NCBI GenBank assembly: GCA_018057925.1
Contig: JAGPCT010000008.1
Coordinates: 1 to 64,000, forward strand
Direction of reading: 5' to 3'
Source: Saprospiraceae bacterium
GTDB lineage: Bacteria > Bacteroidota > Bacteroidia > Chitinophagales > Saprospiraceae
DNA: 64,000 nucleotides
Below the pieces are notes generated by a model. The model was not told the DNA's origin, did not search any database, and worked only from the letters and a program-made list of their open reading frames with translations. Shown here piece by piece: positions 7,793 through 16,095 of this stretch. Positions within the stretch are counted from its first letter, which is position 1. Each line of letters starts with the position of its first letter. Made by a program: the position numbers and the translations under genes.

Positions 7793-9259
7793 ATGAAGTT
7801 AAAAACTCTCATTGTACTAGCAGTATTTTGCATCTGTACATTCCCTAAGCATGCGCTTGCACACGAAAATTCTTTAAAATCAGAGACAAAAGTCTTAGAA
7901 GATGATAAAGTTGAGTTCGATGAAAGTGTAATAAAAGTTCGTCTGAAAAAACTCAATTCTTCATTGGATATTAGGTACACGCCTGAAGTAGAGAAGTTTT
8001 TAAAAGTTTATATTAAATCATATCGAGGCACATCGGAGCAGTTGCTTGGCAGGGCTACAATGTATTTTCAATATTTTGACGAAGCCTTGTTGAAGTATAA
8101 TTTACCGCTGGAATTGAAGATGATTTCGGTCATTGAATCATCTTTGAATCCCAATGCTGTAAGTCCGGCTGGAGCAATTGGTTTATGGCAATTTATGCCC
8201 GGAACAGCCAAATTGATGGGTTTGGACTTTAATCGGATTGTTGATGAGCGACGAGACCCTAAAAAATCAGCGGATGCTGCTGCGCGTTATTTTGTAAAGT
8301 TGTATTCCATATTTAATGACTGGAATTTGGCATTAGCAGCCTATAATTGTGGCCCTAATAGAGTGTTGAGTGCAATTGATGCCGCTGGGGGTGAAAAAGA
8401 TTTCTGGGCAATTAGAAAGTATTTACCTCGAGAGACCCAAAATTATATCCCTAAGCTCATAGCCATTAGTTATGTATTTAATTATTATACTAAGCACCAG
8501 CTAAAGCCTACTTTTCCTGAATTAGATCTTCAAATAACGGATATGACGAGTTTGTATAATAAAGTTAATTTGAAAGATTTGTCCAATAAGTTGGGTGTAC
8601 CATACGATGTTATGAGGGTTCTTAATCCAATGTATCGTCAAGGTGTTATCCCTGCTTCAGATAATGCTATGAATATTATTTTGCCTACAAGGTACATGAA
8701 TAATTTCAAGAACAGTTTGCCTCGACCTGATGCAAAAATATTTAATAATAGCGAAGAAGTTACATTAAATACAGCGCTCAATGAAACCAGTTATGCAGAA
8801 ATGTACTATACTGTAGCAAAAGGAGAAAGCTTGCAATCAATAGCGGACAAAACAAGTATTCCAATAAATTTATTAAAGCTCTGGAACGGTTTAAGCAGTT
8901 TTAGTGTAAATGAAGGTCAAATCATTAAACTGTATATATTGAGCAATATGCCTGCTGTGGCTTCAATGCCTGTCGCCGCCTTGCATCCTTTAACAGAGCA
9001 GTTTGTAAAAGTGGAATCAATGATGGAAGATGGTGATTTTATAATAGCCTCATTGGCTAGTCTAAACAATGAGGACACTACCCATGTAATAACAAATAAT
9101 GAGTTCATTTATCATAGGTTGAGTTCTAAGGAGTCCATCACAGATGTTGCCAATCAATATACAGGTGTGACAGTTCAGAGTATCATTGAACTAAATGGAA
9201 TCTCAAAAAATAAAATGCCCAAACCGGGAGATTTGATAAAAATAAAACCATTAAATTAA
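7793..9259 (+). CDS. mltD: MltD-like membrane-bound lytic transglycosylase with LysM domains
   Basis: The enzyme cleaves peptidoglycan between MurNAc and GlcNAc, leaving a 1,6-anhydro end, in the periplasm. From ATG 7793 the 488-residue protein has a signal peptide (1-23), an SLT domain (about 90-230) and two C-terminal LysM domains (about 350-395 and 440-488). The catalytic Glu115 lies in VIESSLNP, followed by the family's GLWQFMPGTA and AAYNCGPNR segments. The earlier ATG at 7730 would place a basic, aromatic stretch before the signal peptide and lies inside the promoter. No lipobox Cys is obvious, although CIC occurs in the hydrophobic core. It ends in a repeat plus a bidirectional terminator. 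Confidence 0.92.
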   Translation: MKLKTLIVLAVFCICTFPKHALAHENSLKSETKVLEDDKVEFDESVIKVRLKKLNSSLDIRYTPEVEKFLKVYIKSYRGTSEQLLGRATMYFQYFDEALLKYNLPLELKMISVIESSLNPNAVSPAGAIGLWQFMPGTAKLMGLDFNRIVDERRDPKKSADAAARYFVKLYSIFNDWNLALAAYNCGPNRVLSAIDAAGGEKDFWAIRKYLPRETQNYIPKLIAISYVFNYYTKHQLKPTFPELDLQITDMTSLYNKVNLKDLSNKLGVPYDVMRVLNPMYRQGVIPASDNAMNIILPTRYMNNFKNSLPRPDAKIFNNSEEVTLNTALNETSYAEMYYTVAKGESLQSIADKTSIPINLLKLWNGLSSFSVNEGQIIKLYILSNMPAVASMPVAALHPLTEQFVKVESMMEDGDFIIASLASLNNEDTTHVITNNEFIYHRLSSKESITDVANQYTGVTVQSIIELNGISKNKMPKPGDLIKIKPLN

Positions 9260-9312
9260 AACCGAATTCCTTTTAAAGACAATATTTTTGCCTCTAATAT
9301 GAATTTGGGTTA
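9260..9312. repeat. Dispersed structured repeat, copy A (short form)
   Basis: AACCGAATTCC at the left and GAATTTGGGTT at the right form the inverted termini of the family, with only about 30 bp between them. The left part resembles the 58756 copy (GATTCCTTTT followed by AAGGCAA). It begins one base after the transglycosylase stop codon. Confidence 0.65.
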
Positions 9313-9313
9313 A

Positions 9314-9351
9314 AATAAAAAAGCCGGAGTTGTTGTGCTCCGGCTTTTTTG
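9314..9351. terminator. Bidirectional terminator between mltD and the hsp20 genes
   Basis: The arms AAAAAAGCCGGAG and CTCCGGCTTTTTT (9317-9329, 9338-9350) form a perfect stem with A and T flanks. It can serve both convergent genes. Confidence 0.85.
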
Positions 9352-9365
9352 TTGTAATGCCTATT

Positions 9366-9809
9366 TTATTTGATATCTACTTTCTTGACAATATCGTTGT
9401 TGGTATTTTTATGCAAAGAAACTGCCAGGATTCCATTGAAATAAGATGCTTCAATTTCATCTTGAGAGATTGTATTATCTAAAGTAAAACTCTTCGAAAA
9501 TTGATGGAAGCTGAATTCTTTTTTAATATATTTTGGCTCACTATCTTCTTGAGTATGAATTACTTCGTTTTCCTTTTGAACTTTAATTGTCAGAATCTGA
9601 TCTTTGATTTCAATTTGAAAATCTTTTTTTTCTAAACCGGGAGCTGCCAGCTCAATCATGTATTTTTTTTCTGTTTCAATAATATTGAATGCAGGTGATT
9701 CCATAAATGAATCTCCAGCCCAGAAATTATTCAGGTTGTTGGTGAAAAATTGATCAAACGGTCTGTAGGGGTTAAAGGATCTTAGTTCTCTTTTACTAAT
9801 GTTTCTCAT
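9366..9809 (-). CDS. Small heat-shock protein (Hsp20/alpha-crystallin), copy 1
   Basis: The 147-residue protein is an ATP-independent holdase that binds unfolding proteins in the cytoplasm. An alpha-crystallin domain spans about 40-135, with the conserved AAPGLEKKDFQIEI strand, a long internal hydrophilic loop and the GILAVSLHK strand near the end. The N-terminal arm (FNPYRPFDQFF) is typical of Bacteroidota members. It lies 30 bp downstream of a second hsp20 gene on the same strand, and the two probably form a heat-inducible operon controlled from the 10310-10364 promoter region. Confidence 0.93.
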   Translation of the reverse strand: MRNISKRELRSFNPYRPFDQFFTNNLNNFWAGDSFMESPAFNIIETEKKYMIELAAPGLEKKDFQIEIKDQILTIKVQKENEVIHTQEDSEPKYIKKEFSFHQFSKSFTLDNTISQDEIEASYFNGILAVSLHKNTNNDIVKKVDIK

Positions 9810-9839
9810 GATTTTAATATTTAATTTTTTATTGATGAT

Positions 9840-10229
9840 TTATTGAACTTCTATTTTTTTAATAACAGGAAGTATTTCTGCTTTGTAGGGTAATGAAATG
9901 GCTAAAATGCCTTCATTGTTTGATGCAGTTATGTTTTCTGAATCAATTTTGTCTGATAGGGTATAGGTTGTTTCAAAATCTGCGACTTTGAAACCGGTAC
10001 GAAGATACTTGGAAGTAGATTCGGTGTTGTTTTCTGATTTTTTACCTTTTATAATCAGTTTGTTTTTTTCTACCTGAATATTTATTTCCTCTTTTGTAAA
10101 GCCGGGTACCATTAATTCGATTTTGTATCCTTTGTCATTTTTGATGTGATTGGATAAAGGGCTAACCGTTTGGGTTGTTTCAATTTGAGGTAAGTTCATG
10201 TTCTTAGTTCTAAAAATTACGCTATTCAT
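9840..10229 (-). CDS. Small heat-shock protein (Hsp20/alpha-crystallin), copy 2
   Basis: This 129-residue Hsp20 has a short N-terminal arm and an alpha-crystallin domain at about 28-118, with the VPGFTKEEINIQV strand and GILAISLPYK near the C-terminus. It differs strongly from its downstream neighbour, so the pair is an old duplication and may form hetero-oligomers. It is the first gene of the operon and carries the only visible promoter, flanked by two near-identical operator-like sites. Function as a holdase chaperone is known for the family. Confidence 0.92.
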   Translation of the reverse strand: MNSVIFRTKNMNLPQIETTQTVSPLSNHIKNDKGYKIELMVPGFTKEEINIQVEKNKLIIKGKKSENNTESTSKYLRTGFKVADFETTYTLSDKIDSENITASNNEGILAISLPYKAEILPVIKKIEVQ

Positions 10230-10309
10230 GTTTTTTTAATTTTATTATTTACCTGTTCAATGCAAGGTTCGTTCCTTTGATGTATATGTGTCTAAAAGTC
10301 AGGTACATA

Positions 10310-10344
10310 CAAATATAAAATGCCAATATGACCGATTTGGCAAA
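10310..10344 (-). promoter_or_regulatory. Promoter of the hsp20 operon
   Basis: On the minus strand TATATTTG (10310-10317) fits the -7 consensus, and TTTG (10341-10344) lies upstream with a 23-bp spacer, slightly long. One operator-like repeat falls within the spacer and the other just upstream of the -33. Confidence 0.5.
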
Positions 10345-10364
10345 AACATTATGCCATATTGACA
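10321..10364 (-). promoter_or_regulatory. Paired operator-like direct repeats before hsp20
   Basis: TGCCAATATGACC (10321-10333) and TGCCATATTGACA (10352-10364) are near-identical, start 31 bp apart (about three helical turns) and each has TGnCA-N3-TGnCA symmetry. A further TGGCA half-site lies at 10338-10342. The arrangement fits a dimeric regulator; which one is unknown. It is not CIRCE. Confidence 0.5.
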
Positions 10365-10653
10365 TATTAATGCGTATTTTATAAATGAAAGAAATAATTT
10401 ACAAATTTTGGTTTGAAGATTTAACTTGATAATGATAAACAATTAGAAGCTTAAGTGAAAAGTTGTATTTTGTTATGGTTTAATATGCATGATAAAAAAA
10501 TATAATGTATATATTGATATTGTGCTTATATTTGTGGATGATTCGCCCTAGTTTTTGTTAAAGTTTTTATAATAAATGATTTGTCGGCAGCGAAAGGTCA
10601 ATTTATAAAGTACTACATTAGGAGGGTATTAATTAAAAAGACAATTAAATTTT

Positions 10654-11427
10654 ATGAACAGAGTAGTAATTTTTTTATTCAGTATGCTTCTTGCTTTTGG
10701 GGCTAGAGCACAAGTTGATTCAATACATTTTCAGTTTCAGGATACCTTATTAAAGGCGGGAACAACTCATACCTTTAAGATGAAAGTGCGAGAAAGTATA
10801 AGTGGAGCGTTGGGATTCCAATTTTGCCTTCAATTTGACCCGGCAAACATAACTTTTAATAGTATAAATAAGTATTATATTTCTGGATGGTCTGAGGATA
10901 ATATGAATATTTATCCTTTGGGAAATCCTGACTTGATAGCTTGTGCGGTAGATGTAATTTCAGCCCCATATAATGGTCATGATATGATTGATTTTGAATT
11001 TAATGTGGTCAATGATTGTCGAGTTAAAGATGTCATCCGTATTTTAGCTGCATATAGGTTTAAAGATGGAGACTCCTATAGTAAAAGTGAAATGTTTTTT
11101 GAAAATGATACCTATCCAATAGCAACAGAATATTTGCCATATAAGCCTTCTAGTACTCTTGGTATAAAAACAGAGAATATTGATACCTATCCAAATCCAT
11201 CGGTTGAAAATACATTTTTGCAATTTAGTTCTAAAAAAAGTGGATTGTTTACAATGTCTGTATATGATACTCGTGGCCAATTGATCAAAAAAATTCCGAC
11301 AGAAGTATCAATAGGTTTAAACAAAGTGATTCTTTCCAAAAGCCAGATTGGATCTAAAGGTGCATATTTTGTTAATTTGGATATGGGCGACACTGTGATT
11401 ACATCCAAGATGAATTTTATCGATTGA
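10654..11427 (+). CDS. Secreted cohesin-like domain protein with T9SS type A sorting domain
   Basis: The 257-residue protein has a signal peptide cleaved near ARAQ (residue 20). Residues 22-150 form a beta-sandwich resembling cohesin-type modules, with the pattern LGFQFCLQFDPANITF and a late hydrophobic strand. The last 80 residues, beginning near IDTYPNPS, are a T9SS type A C-terminal sorting domain with the YDTRGQLI strand and a final SKMNFID strand. It is therefore probably exported by T9SS and attached at the surface. Its stop codon overlaps repeat copy B, and a terminator follows at 11601. The binding partner is unknown. Confidence 0.8.
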   Translation: MNRVVIFLFSMLLAFGARAQVDSIHFQFQDTLLKAGTTHTFKMKVRESISGALGFQFCLQFDPANITFNSINKYYISGWSEDNMNIYPLGNPDLIACAVDVISAPYNGHDMIDFEFNVVNDCRVKDVIRILAAYRFKDGDSYSKSEMFFENDTYPIATEYLPYKPSSTLGIKTENIDTYPNPSVENTFLQFSSKKSGLFTMSVYDTRGQLIKKIPTEVSIGLNKVILSKSQIGSKGAYFVNLDMGDTVITSKMNFID

Positions 11428-11577
11428 ACCCGAATTTAGCAGTAAAGGTTTTGAAAAACCGTATAGTGCTGATTATGAGGATTAATCCCGATGTACGAAT
11501 CGTTTCAATGGTTTCAGAAAACCATTGATTACGAGTCGTAAATCGATTCCGCATTTGTTTAATGTGGAATTTGGGTT
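11427..11577 (+). repeat. Dispersed structured repeat, copy B (full-length reference)
   Basis: A 151-bp element is bounded by AACCCGAATT and AATTTGGGTT inverted termini. Inside are the hairpins GGTTTT/AAAACC, CAATGGTTT/AAACCATTG (9 bp, perfect) and ATTCCGCATT/AATGTGGAAT. The first base is the last base of the preceding TGA stop. It contains no ORF. Confidence 0.75.
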
Positions 11578-11600
11578 GAAATTAGTTTTAATTTATTTAT

Positions 11601-11639
11601 AGAGAAGGGCGATACATTATGTGTCGCCTTCTTTTTTTT
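11601..11639 (+). terminator. Rho-independent terminator downstream of repeat B
   Basis: AGAAGGGCGATAC (11603-11615) pairs with GTGTCGCCTTCT (11621-11632) with one bulge, followed by a T tract. Confidence 0.75.
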
Positions 11640-11844
11640 CAGCGTTTTTGATATTTTTATACTCTATATAGTAAGGAAAGAAGTTTTCTTTTGTTGACTA
11701 ATTGTTCCATATATACTTTTAATGAACTTATATGGATGGAATAAATAATACCGATTGTATTTTCGCAAAAGTTCAATTAAATTGTTCTAAGCGACTATCA
11801 TCTCGTTAGCTATCGGGAGCATTTTAATTTTAAAGGAATCTCGA

Positions 11845-11892
11845 CTTTTTGGGAATACCAAAAATGTTGAACTGATTTATAAATCAATGTGG
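11845..11892 (-). repeat. Second dispersed repeat (R2), copy 2
   Basis: The reverse complement matches 4548-4593 (TTTATAAATCAGT, CAACATTTTT, TTCCC, AAAAAG) with few substitutions. It sits in the leader of the large T9SS protein, unlike copy 1. The interval 11640-11844 shows nothing else recognisable. Confidence 0.6.
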
Positions 11893-11901
11893 TATAAGAT
11901 G

Positions 11902-11909
11902 TATCTTTG
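11902..11909 (+). promoter_or_regulatory. -7 promoter element of the large T9SS protein (TATCTTTG)
   Basis: TATCTTTG matches TAnnTTTG and lies 25 bases before the TTG start at 11935. No well-spaced -33 is visible. Confidence 0.45.
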
Positions 11910-11934
11910 TAAACGAATCCCATAACAGGCAAAA

Positions 11935-14900
11935 TTGAAAAAGATTCTTGCTGTATTATTTTTGATGTTGATTTGGAATAGTAGTCAATGTCAATGCTTT
12001 TTTAGTGTCAATGATACAATTGTCGCTAATGCGGATTTTTATGTCCAGGCCAATGTAGGAGGATTGGTCAATAATGATTTGGCTTCAAATCAGTCTCTTT
12101 GTGGAGTACAATTGCATTTTAGGCATGAATTTATTGGAAATCTCCAGATTGAGCTTATTTCGCCTGCTGGACAAAAAATTCTTTTAGTAGGTCCAACTGT
12201 TTTGGGTAATTTTACAAGCGGTACCGTTTGGGATATCACTTTTCTTCGGTGCGGTGATGCGGTAATTCCAGATAATACATTTCCTTCTAAATATGACAAT
12301 ATTGCTCCTTGGGTCATTGGAGCTACGTACACGGGCTCTTATTATCCAAATTTTGGCTGCTTGGAAGATTTCAATGTCGGGACTGCGAATGGGATTTGGC
12401 AGCTTCATATTGTCAATGCGCCGTTTTATACGGGTAATTTGATTGATTTCAGTTTGATCTTTTGCGATCCTACCGGACAGGAGTGTTCGCCTTGCGATGC
12501 AGCAGTCGGTCAATATATTAATAAGCATTATACATTCTGTCAAAACGACACTGCGCTTAATAATTTTCAAATTCCGATTGATTATAGTCAAAATCCACCC
12601 GACAACCTTTTGTACAATTATGATTTTGTCTTGACTAATAATGGCAATATTATCAATATAGCTAACATGATAAACTATGGTTTATTAGCACCGGGAAGTT
12701 ATGATGTTTATTTGTTATCTTATTTAAAATCATATCAACCTTTAGTCTTGACGTATGTAGGACTTCCTTTTCAAGCATTAAAGGGAAAGGTTAGTTCTAC
12801 GACAATTTGTGGAGATTTAAGTGTGGATTCTGCAAGAGTTGATATTCATAAATATTATAATTTACCAACAAAAGAGATCATCCTTTGTAGTGGCGATAGC
12901 TTGATTGTTTCGGGAAAAAAGTATGTTTCAAGTGGTTTTATTAGAGACACATTGAAAACGATTTGGGGCTGTGATAGCATCGTCAATATTGATTTAAAAT
13001 TTACCAATATTCAAGTGGCCTTACATGCTGATACGATTGATTGTATCAATTTTTCTGCAAAAATAGATACCTCCGATTTTAGAATGGAAGTTCCGAATGG
13101 AGTGATTTTAAATTATGAATGGTTGGACGGGAGTGGACAATTTCTTTCCAATAGTGGATCGATTGTCGTCAATAGTCCGGGAATATATTATTTGCATATT
13201 ATCATTCTTTATGGTAATCTTCAATGTGAATATAAGATATCTAAAAAGGTTGAATCACAGGTTTATCCTCCTGAAATGCCACTTTTGAAATCATTTAACC
13301 CATGTGCTCTTTTTCAAACTAAAATAGTGTTGCAGCCGGATACATTGAGAGATATCGCACATTTTAGTATTGAAGGTAATTATACAAGCCAATTGGTAAA
13401 AGATTCTCTATTTATAACATGGAAACAGCCTGGTACTTACAAGGTTTGTGTATGGGCAACCAATGAATGTGGAACATCAGATACTCTTTGTCAGCAAGTC
13501 ATTGTGGGAGATATGCCAATTTTTAGTATGGATTTTGATACGGTAACATGTAATGGAGCATTTCAAATTCAAGTGATGGGAAGTGGAATAAGTCTTAGTT
13601 GGGCTGATCCGAAAGGTGGGAGTAATTATACGATATTAAATAATGGTACTGATGTCAATGGATTTATCAAACCGAATGTGGATAGTATTAAACTTGTTTA
13701 TTCAGGTCTTATAGAAGGCTGTGATGTAAGTGGTCAAATCAGCTTGTTACAAAAGCGACTTCCGGAGTATAGTATAAGCGATACCGCCTTTTGTGGTTCA
13801 GGTTTATATAGGATACCCATATTGGTTAAGAATCACTCCGGAGAATTATTTTATCAAGTGGATGGAATAGGATATACTGCTATTGTTATGCCAGGAGTGA
13901 ACTTTTTAGACATACCTTGCAATATGACAACATTAGTATTGTTAGATTCTATGAATACTCGTTTTACGACCTGTAGCCAATTATATAATGATACTTCAAT
14001 TATTAGAATAGAAAATCAGCCTATTTCTATATTGCAAGATACAATAATTGTTTGCAATACTTTTGGAAGTTTCGGGCCTCCCACATATTATTTACCGGAT
14101 ATAATTACTTCCGGTGAGACCTCCGGTAGCTGGAATTTTAGCACTATTCCCGGCTTTAAAGTTGTAAATGATAGTATTAATTTGTCTCAGGTAGCAGTAG
14201 GTGTATATACAGTTAATTTTAAGACAAACACTGCAATTGCGCCATGTGTAGATCAAAGCTATTTTACAGTTTTCAAAGTGGAAGATTGTACTTGTGATCC
14301 ACCTGCTTTAAATACCTTGGTAGATGATTATTTATATTGTAATAATTATGGATGGCTAAATCTGGATTCCCTTTCATCAGTTAGTGAATCTGTGAGTTGG
14401 TATGACGTAACAAGTGGTAATAAGGTACAATTGTCCGGAAATGGTATTAATTTGGGACAGAATATATCCGGTGACCTTGTAATTATGTTACAGACAAGCG
14501 CAGATTGGCAGGGTGCTTGTGCTGATACAGCAATCATAAATATAAAAGTAGAGGCGAGTCAATACGCAGGTGATGACTATATTATGAATGTGTGTGAAGG
14601 CACTGATATTGAAGTTGATTTAGATACGTTATTAAAGAATGGGCGAAATGATGGAGTATGGATTCCGGGGAAGGTAGAGAATGTCAGTTTTTATAGTGCA
14701 TTTGAACCTACCAGTCATAAATTAAGTATCGGGAAATTAAAGGTTGGTACATATATTGTGTATAAAATAGTGCCCGCTACGCAAGCCTGCCCGGGCGATA
14801 CGGCTGTTTTGTATATAACGATTCATTCAAATCCGGTATTAAAAGTTGAAGGATTGGGGTATTTGGATTGTATTTCCCAAGATTGTCAAATTACTTTAAA

Positions 14901-15846
14901 AGATAGCAACCAAAACAGTACTACAACACAATGGTTATTTAATAATTCAATTATCTATACATCAAACGGTAGTGATAGTATTAAGGTTGACCAACCGGGT
15001 GTATATACATTTATTGCAACAGATGATGTTACGGGATGTAAGGATACAACTCACTATCAAATTTTAGATAATTCGAATCCTATTGATACGGTTATTTATA
15101 GTATATTGCCGGATTGCAGTACAGGTGGGTCAATATTAGTGTTGGATATCCCTGCTGGTGGCACACCTCCGTATGAGTATAGCATGGATGGGGGAGATCC
15201 GACCACATATTTGCAATTTTATGATATAGATTTTGGATTACATAGTTTAGTTGTAAGAGATGCCAAGAATTGTATGTATCAAATTAGCTTCGATGTAGAT
15301 TCAACACATATTTTTTCATTGACATTGGGGGCTGATACGACTTTGAGGTTGGGTGAAAAAATCTGGTTTGATATTCCATTTCCAAAGGAAAATATTCAAG
15401 AAATGGAGGTTTTTATGAATGGAAAAAATTATCATTACCAAGGCAAAGGAGAATGGTTGATTCCGGAGGGAACTATAAAGATTGACGTAATTATTAAAGA
15501 TAAATATGGGTGTATTTATACTGCTAGCCGTTTAATATATATTGAAAATAAGGAAAAAATATTTGTCCCCAATATCTTTTCACCCAATGGCGATGGAAAC
15601 AATGATAAATTTTTCATCCCATATAGTCCGGTTATCAAGTCCATTTTAGAACTAAATGTGTACGATCGGTGGGGGAATCATCTATACGGGGCGAAGAATT
15701 TTGATTCTGGGGATGAGACAATTGGATGGGATGGTAATTTTCATGGACAAAAGATGAATCCGGGTGTTTTTGTTTATTATATTAAATATATCACATTAGA
15801 TGGGAAGGAAGTGACAGATAAGGGATCTTTTACCTTGTTAAGATGA
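11935..15846 (+). CDS. Giant secreted adhesin-like protein, P-domain plus T9SS type B (gliding-associated) sorting domain
   Basis: The 1303-residue protein starts at a TTG codon that begins exactly at a standard signal peptide (MKKILAV). Residues about 20-180 resemble a proprotein-convertase P-domain (GNLQIELISPAG, then GIWQLHIVNA). The middle is a long series of cysteine-containing beta-sandwich segments with recurring patterns such as CSGDSLIVSG and GCDSIVNIDL. The C-terminal 85 residues are a type B T9SS (CHU_C) domain: NIFSPNGDGNND, then YDRWGNHLY and GWDGNFHGQ. Such proteins are exported by T9SS and contribute to adhesion or gliding. No catalytic motif was found. It is likely monocistronic and shares no operon with its convergent neighbour. 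Confidence 0.88.
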   Translation: MKKILAVLFLMLIWNSSQCQCFFSVNDTIVANADFYVQANVGGLVNNDLASNQSLCGVQLHFRHEFIGNLQIELISPAGQKILLVGPTVLGNFTSGTVWDITFLRCGDAVIPDNTFPSKYDNIAPWVIGATYTGSYYPNFGCLEDFNVGTANGIWQLHIVNAPFYTGNLIDFSLIFCDPTGQECSPCDAAVGQYINKHYTFCQNDTALNNFQIPIDYSQNPPDNLLYNYDFVLTNNGNIINIANMINYGLLAPGSYDVYLLSYLKSYQPLVLTYVGLPFQALKGKVSSTTICGDLSVDSARVDIHKYYNLPTKEIILCSGDSLIVSGKKYVSSGFIRDTLKTIWGCDSIVNIDLKFTNIQVALHADTIDCINFSAKIDTSDFRMEVPNGVILNYEWLDGSGQFLSNSGSIVVNSPGIYYLHIIILYGNLQCEYKISKKVESQVYPPEMPLLKSFNPCALFQTKIVLQPDTLRDIAHFSIEGNYTSQLVKDSLFITWKQPGTYKVCVWATNECGTSDTLCQQVIVGDMPIFSMDFDTVTCNGAFQIQVMGSGISLSWADPKGGSNYTILNNGTDVNGFIKPNVDSIKLVYSGLIEGCDVSGQISLLQKRLPEYSISDTAFCGSGLYRIPILVKNHSGELFYQVDGIGYTAIVMPGVNFLDIPCNMTTLVLLDSMNTRFTTCSQLYNDTSIIRIENQPISILQDTIIVCNTFGSFGPPTYYLPDIITSGETSGSWNFSTIPGFKVVNDSINLSQVAVGVYTVNFKTNTAIAPCVDQSYFTVFKVEDCTCDPPALNTLVDDYLYCNNYGWLNLDSLSSVSESVSWYDVTSGNKVQLSGNGINLGQNISGDLVIMLQTSADWQGACADTAIINIKVEASQYAGDDYIMNVCEGTDIEVDLDTLLKNGRNDGVWIPGKVENVSFYSAFEPTSHKLSIGKLKVGTYIVYKIVPATQACPGDTAVLYITIHSNPVLKVEGLGYLDCISQDCQITLKDSNQNSTTTQWLFNNSIIYTSNGSDSIKVDQPGVYTFIATDDVTGCKDTTHYQILDNSNPIDTVIYSILPDCSTGGSILVLDIPAGGTPPYEYSMDGGDPTTYLQFYDIDFGLHSLVVRDAKNCMYQISFDVDSTHIFSLTLGADTTLRLGEKIWFDIPFPKENIQEMEVFMNGKNYHYQGKGEWLIPEGTIKIDVIIKDKYGCIYTASRLIYIENKEKIFVPNIFSPNGDGNNDKFFIPYSPVIKSILELNVYDRWGNHLYGAKNFDSGDETIGWDGNFHGQKMNPGVFVYYIKYITLDGKEVTDKGSFTLLR

Positions 15847-15874
15847 TTTCATTCTCATTGGAAAGGATTATAAT

Positions 15875-15912
15875 GAAAAAAGAGAGGCTGTCCCTTTAAA
15901 AAGACAGCCTCT
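15875..15912 (-). terminator. Terminator serving the convergent subtilase gene
   Basis: AGAGGCTGTC and GACAGCCTCT (15883-15892, 15903-15912) form a perfect 10-bp stem. Only the minus-strand reading has a T tract after the stem. The same stem sequence recurs in part at 38522. Confidence 0.7.
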
Positions 15913-15934
15913 ATCAATCTATTCACGTCACTTT

Positions 15935-16041
15935 AACCCGAATTCCACATTAGACAAATGCGGTATCGATTGGTAAATCAGAATTTCCCTGTTAATCAGC
16001 GCTCTTTGGTTTTGTAAAACCTCGATTGCTTAATTTGGGTT
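15935..16041 (-). repeat. Dispersed structured repeat, copy C (internal deletion)
   Basis: A 107-bp element has AACCCGAATTCC and AATTTGGGTT ends and matches the reference in reverse, with the middle 40-odd bp missing. The GGTTTT/AAAACC hairpin and the ATTCCACATT/AAATGCGGTAT hairpin are kept. It lies 54 bp after the subtilase stop codon. Confidence 0.75.
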
Positions 16042-16095
16042 GATTTTAGTTTTATCTTGGAATACATTCTAATATTCGGATTATTCTAACACATT

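Noticed and set aside
10321-10364. Sigma-54 promoter before hsp20
   Set aside because: The GG and GC positions are two bases too far apart, and a TAnnTTTG -7 element is present instead.
10619-10626. AGGAGGG as a ribosome binding site for the 10654 gene
   Set aside because: It lies 27 bases before the ATG, too far for a Shine-Dalgarno pairing.
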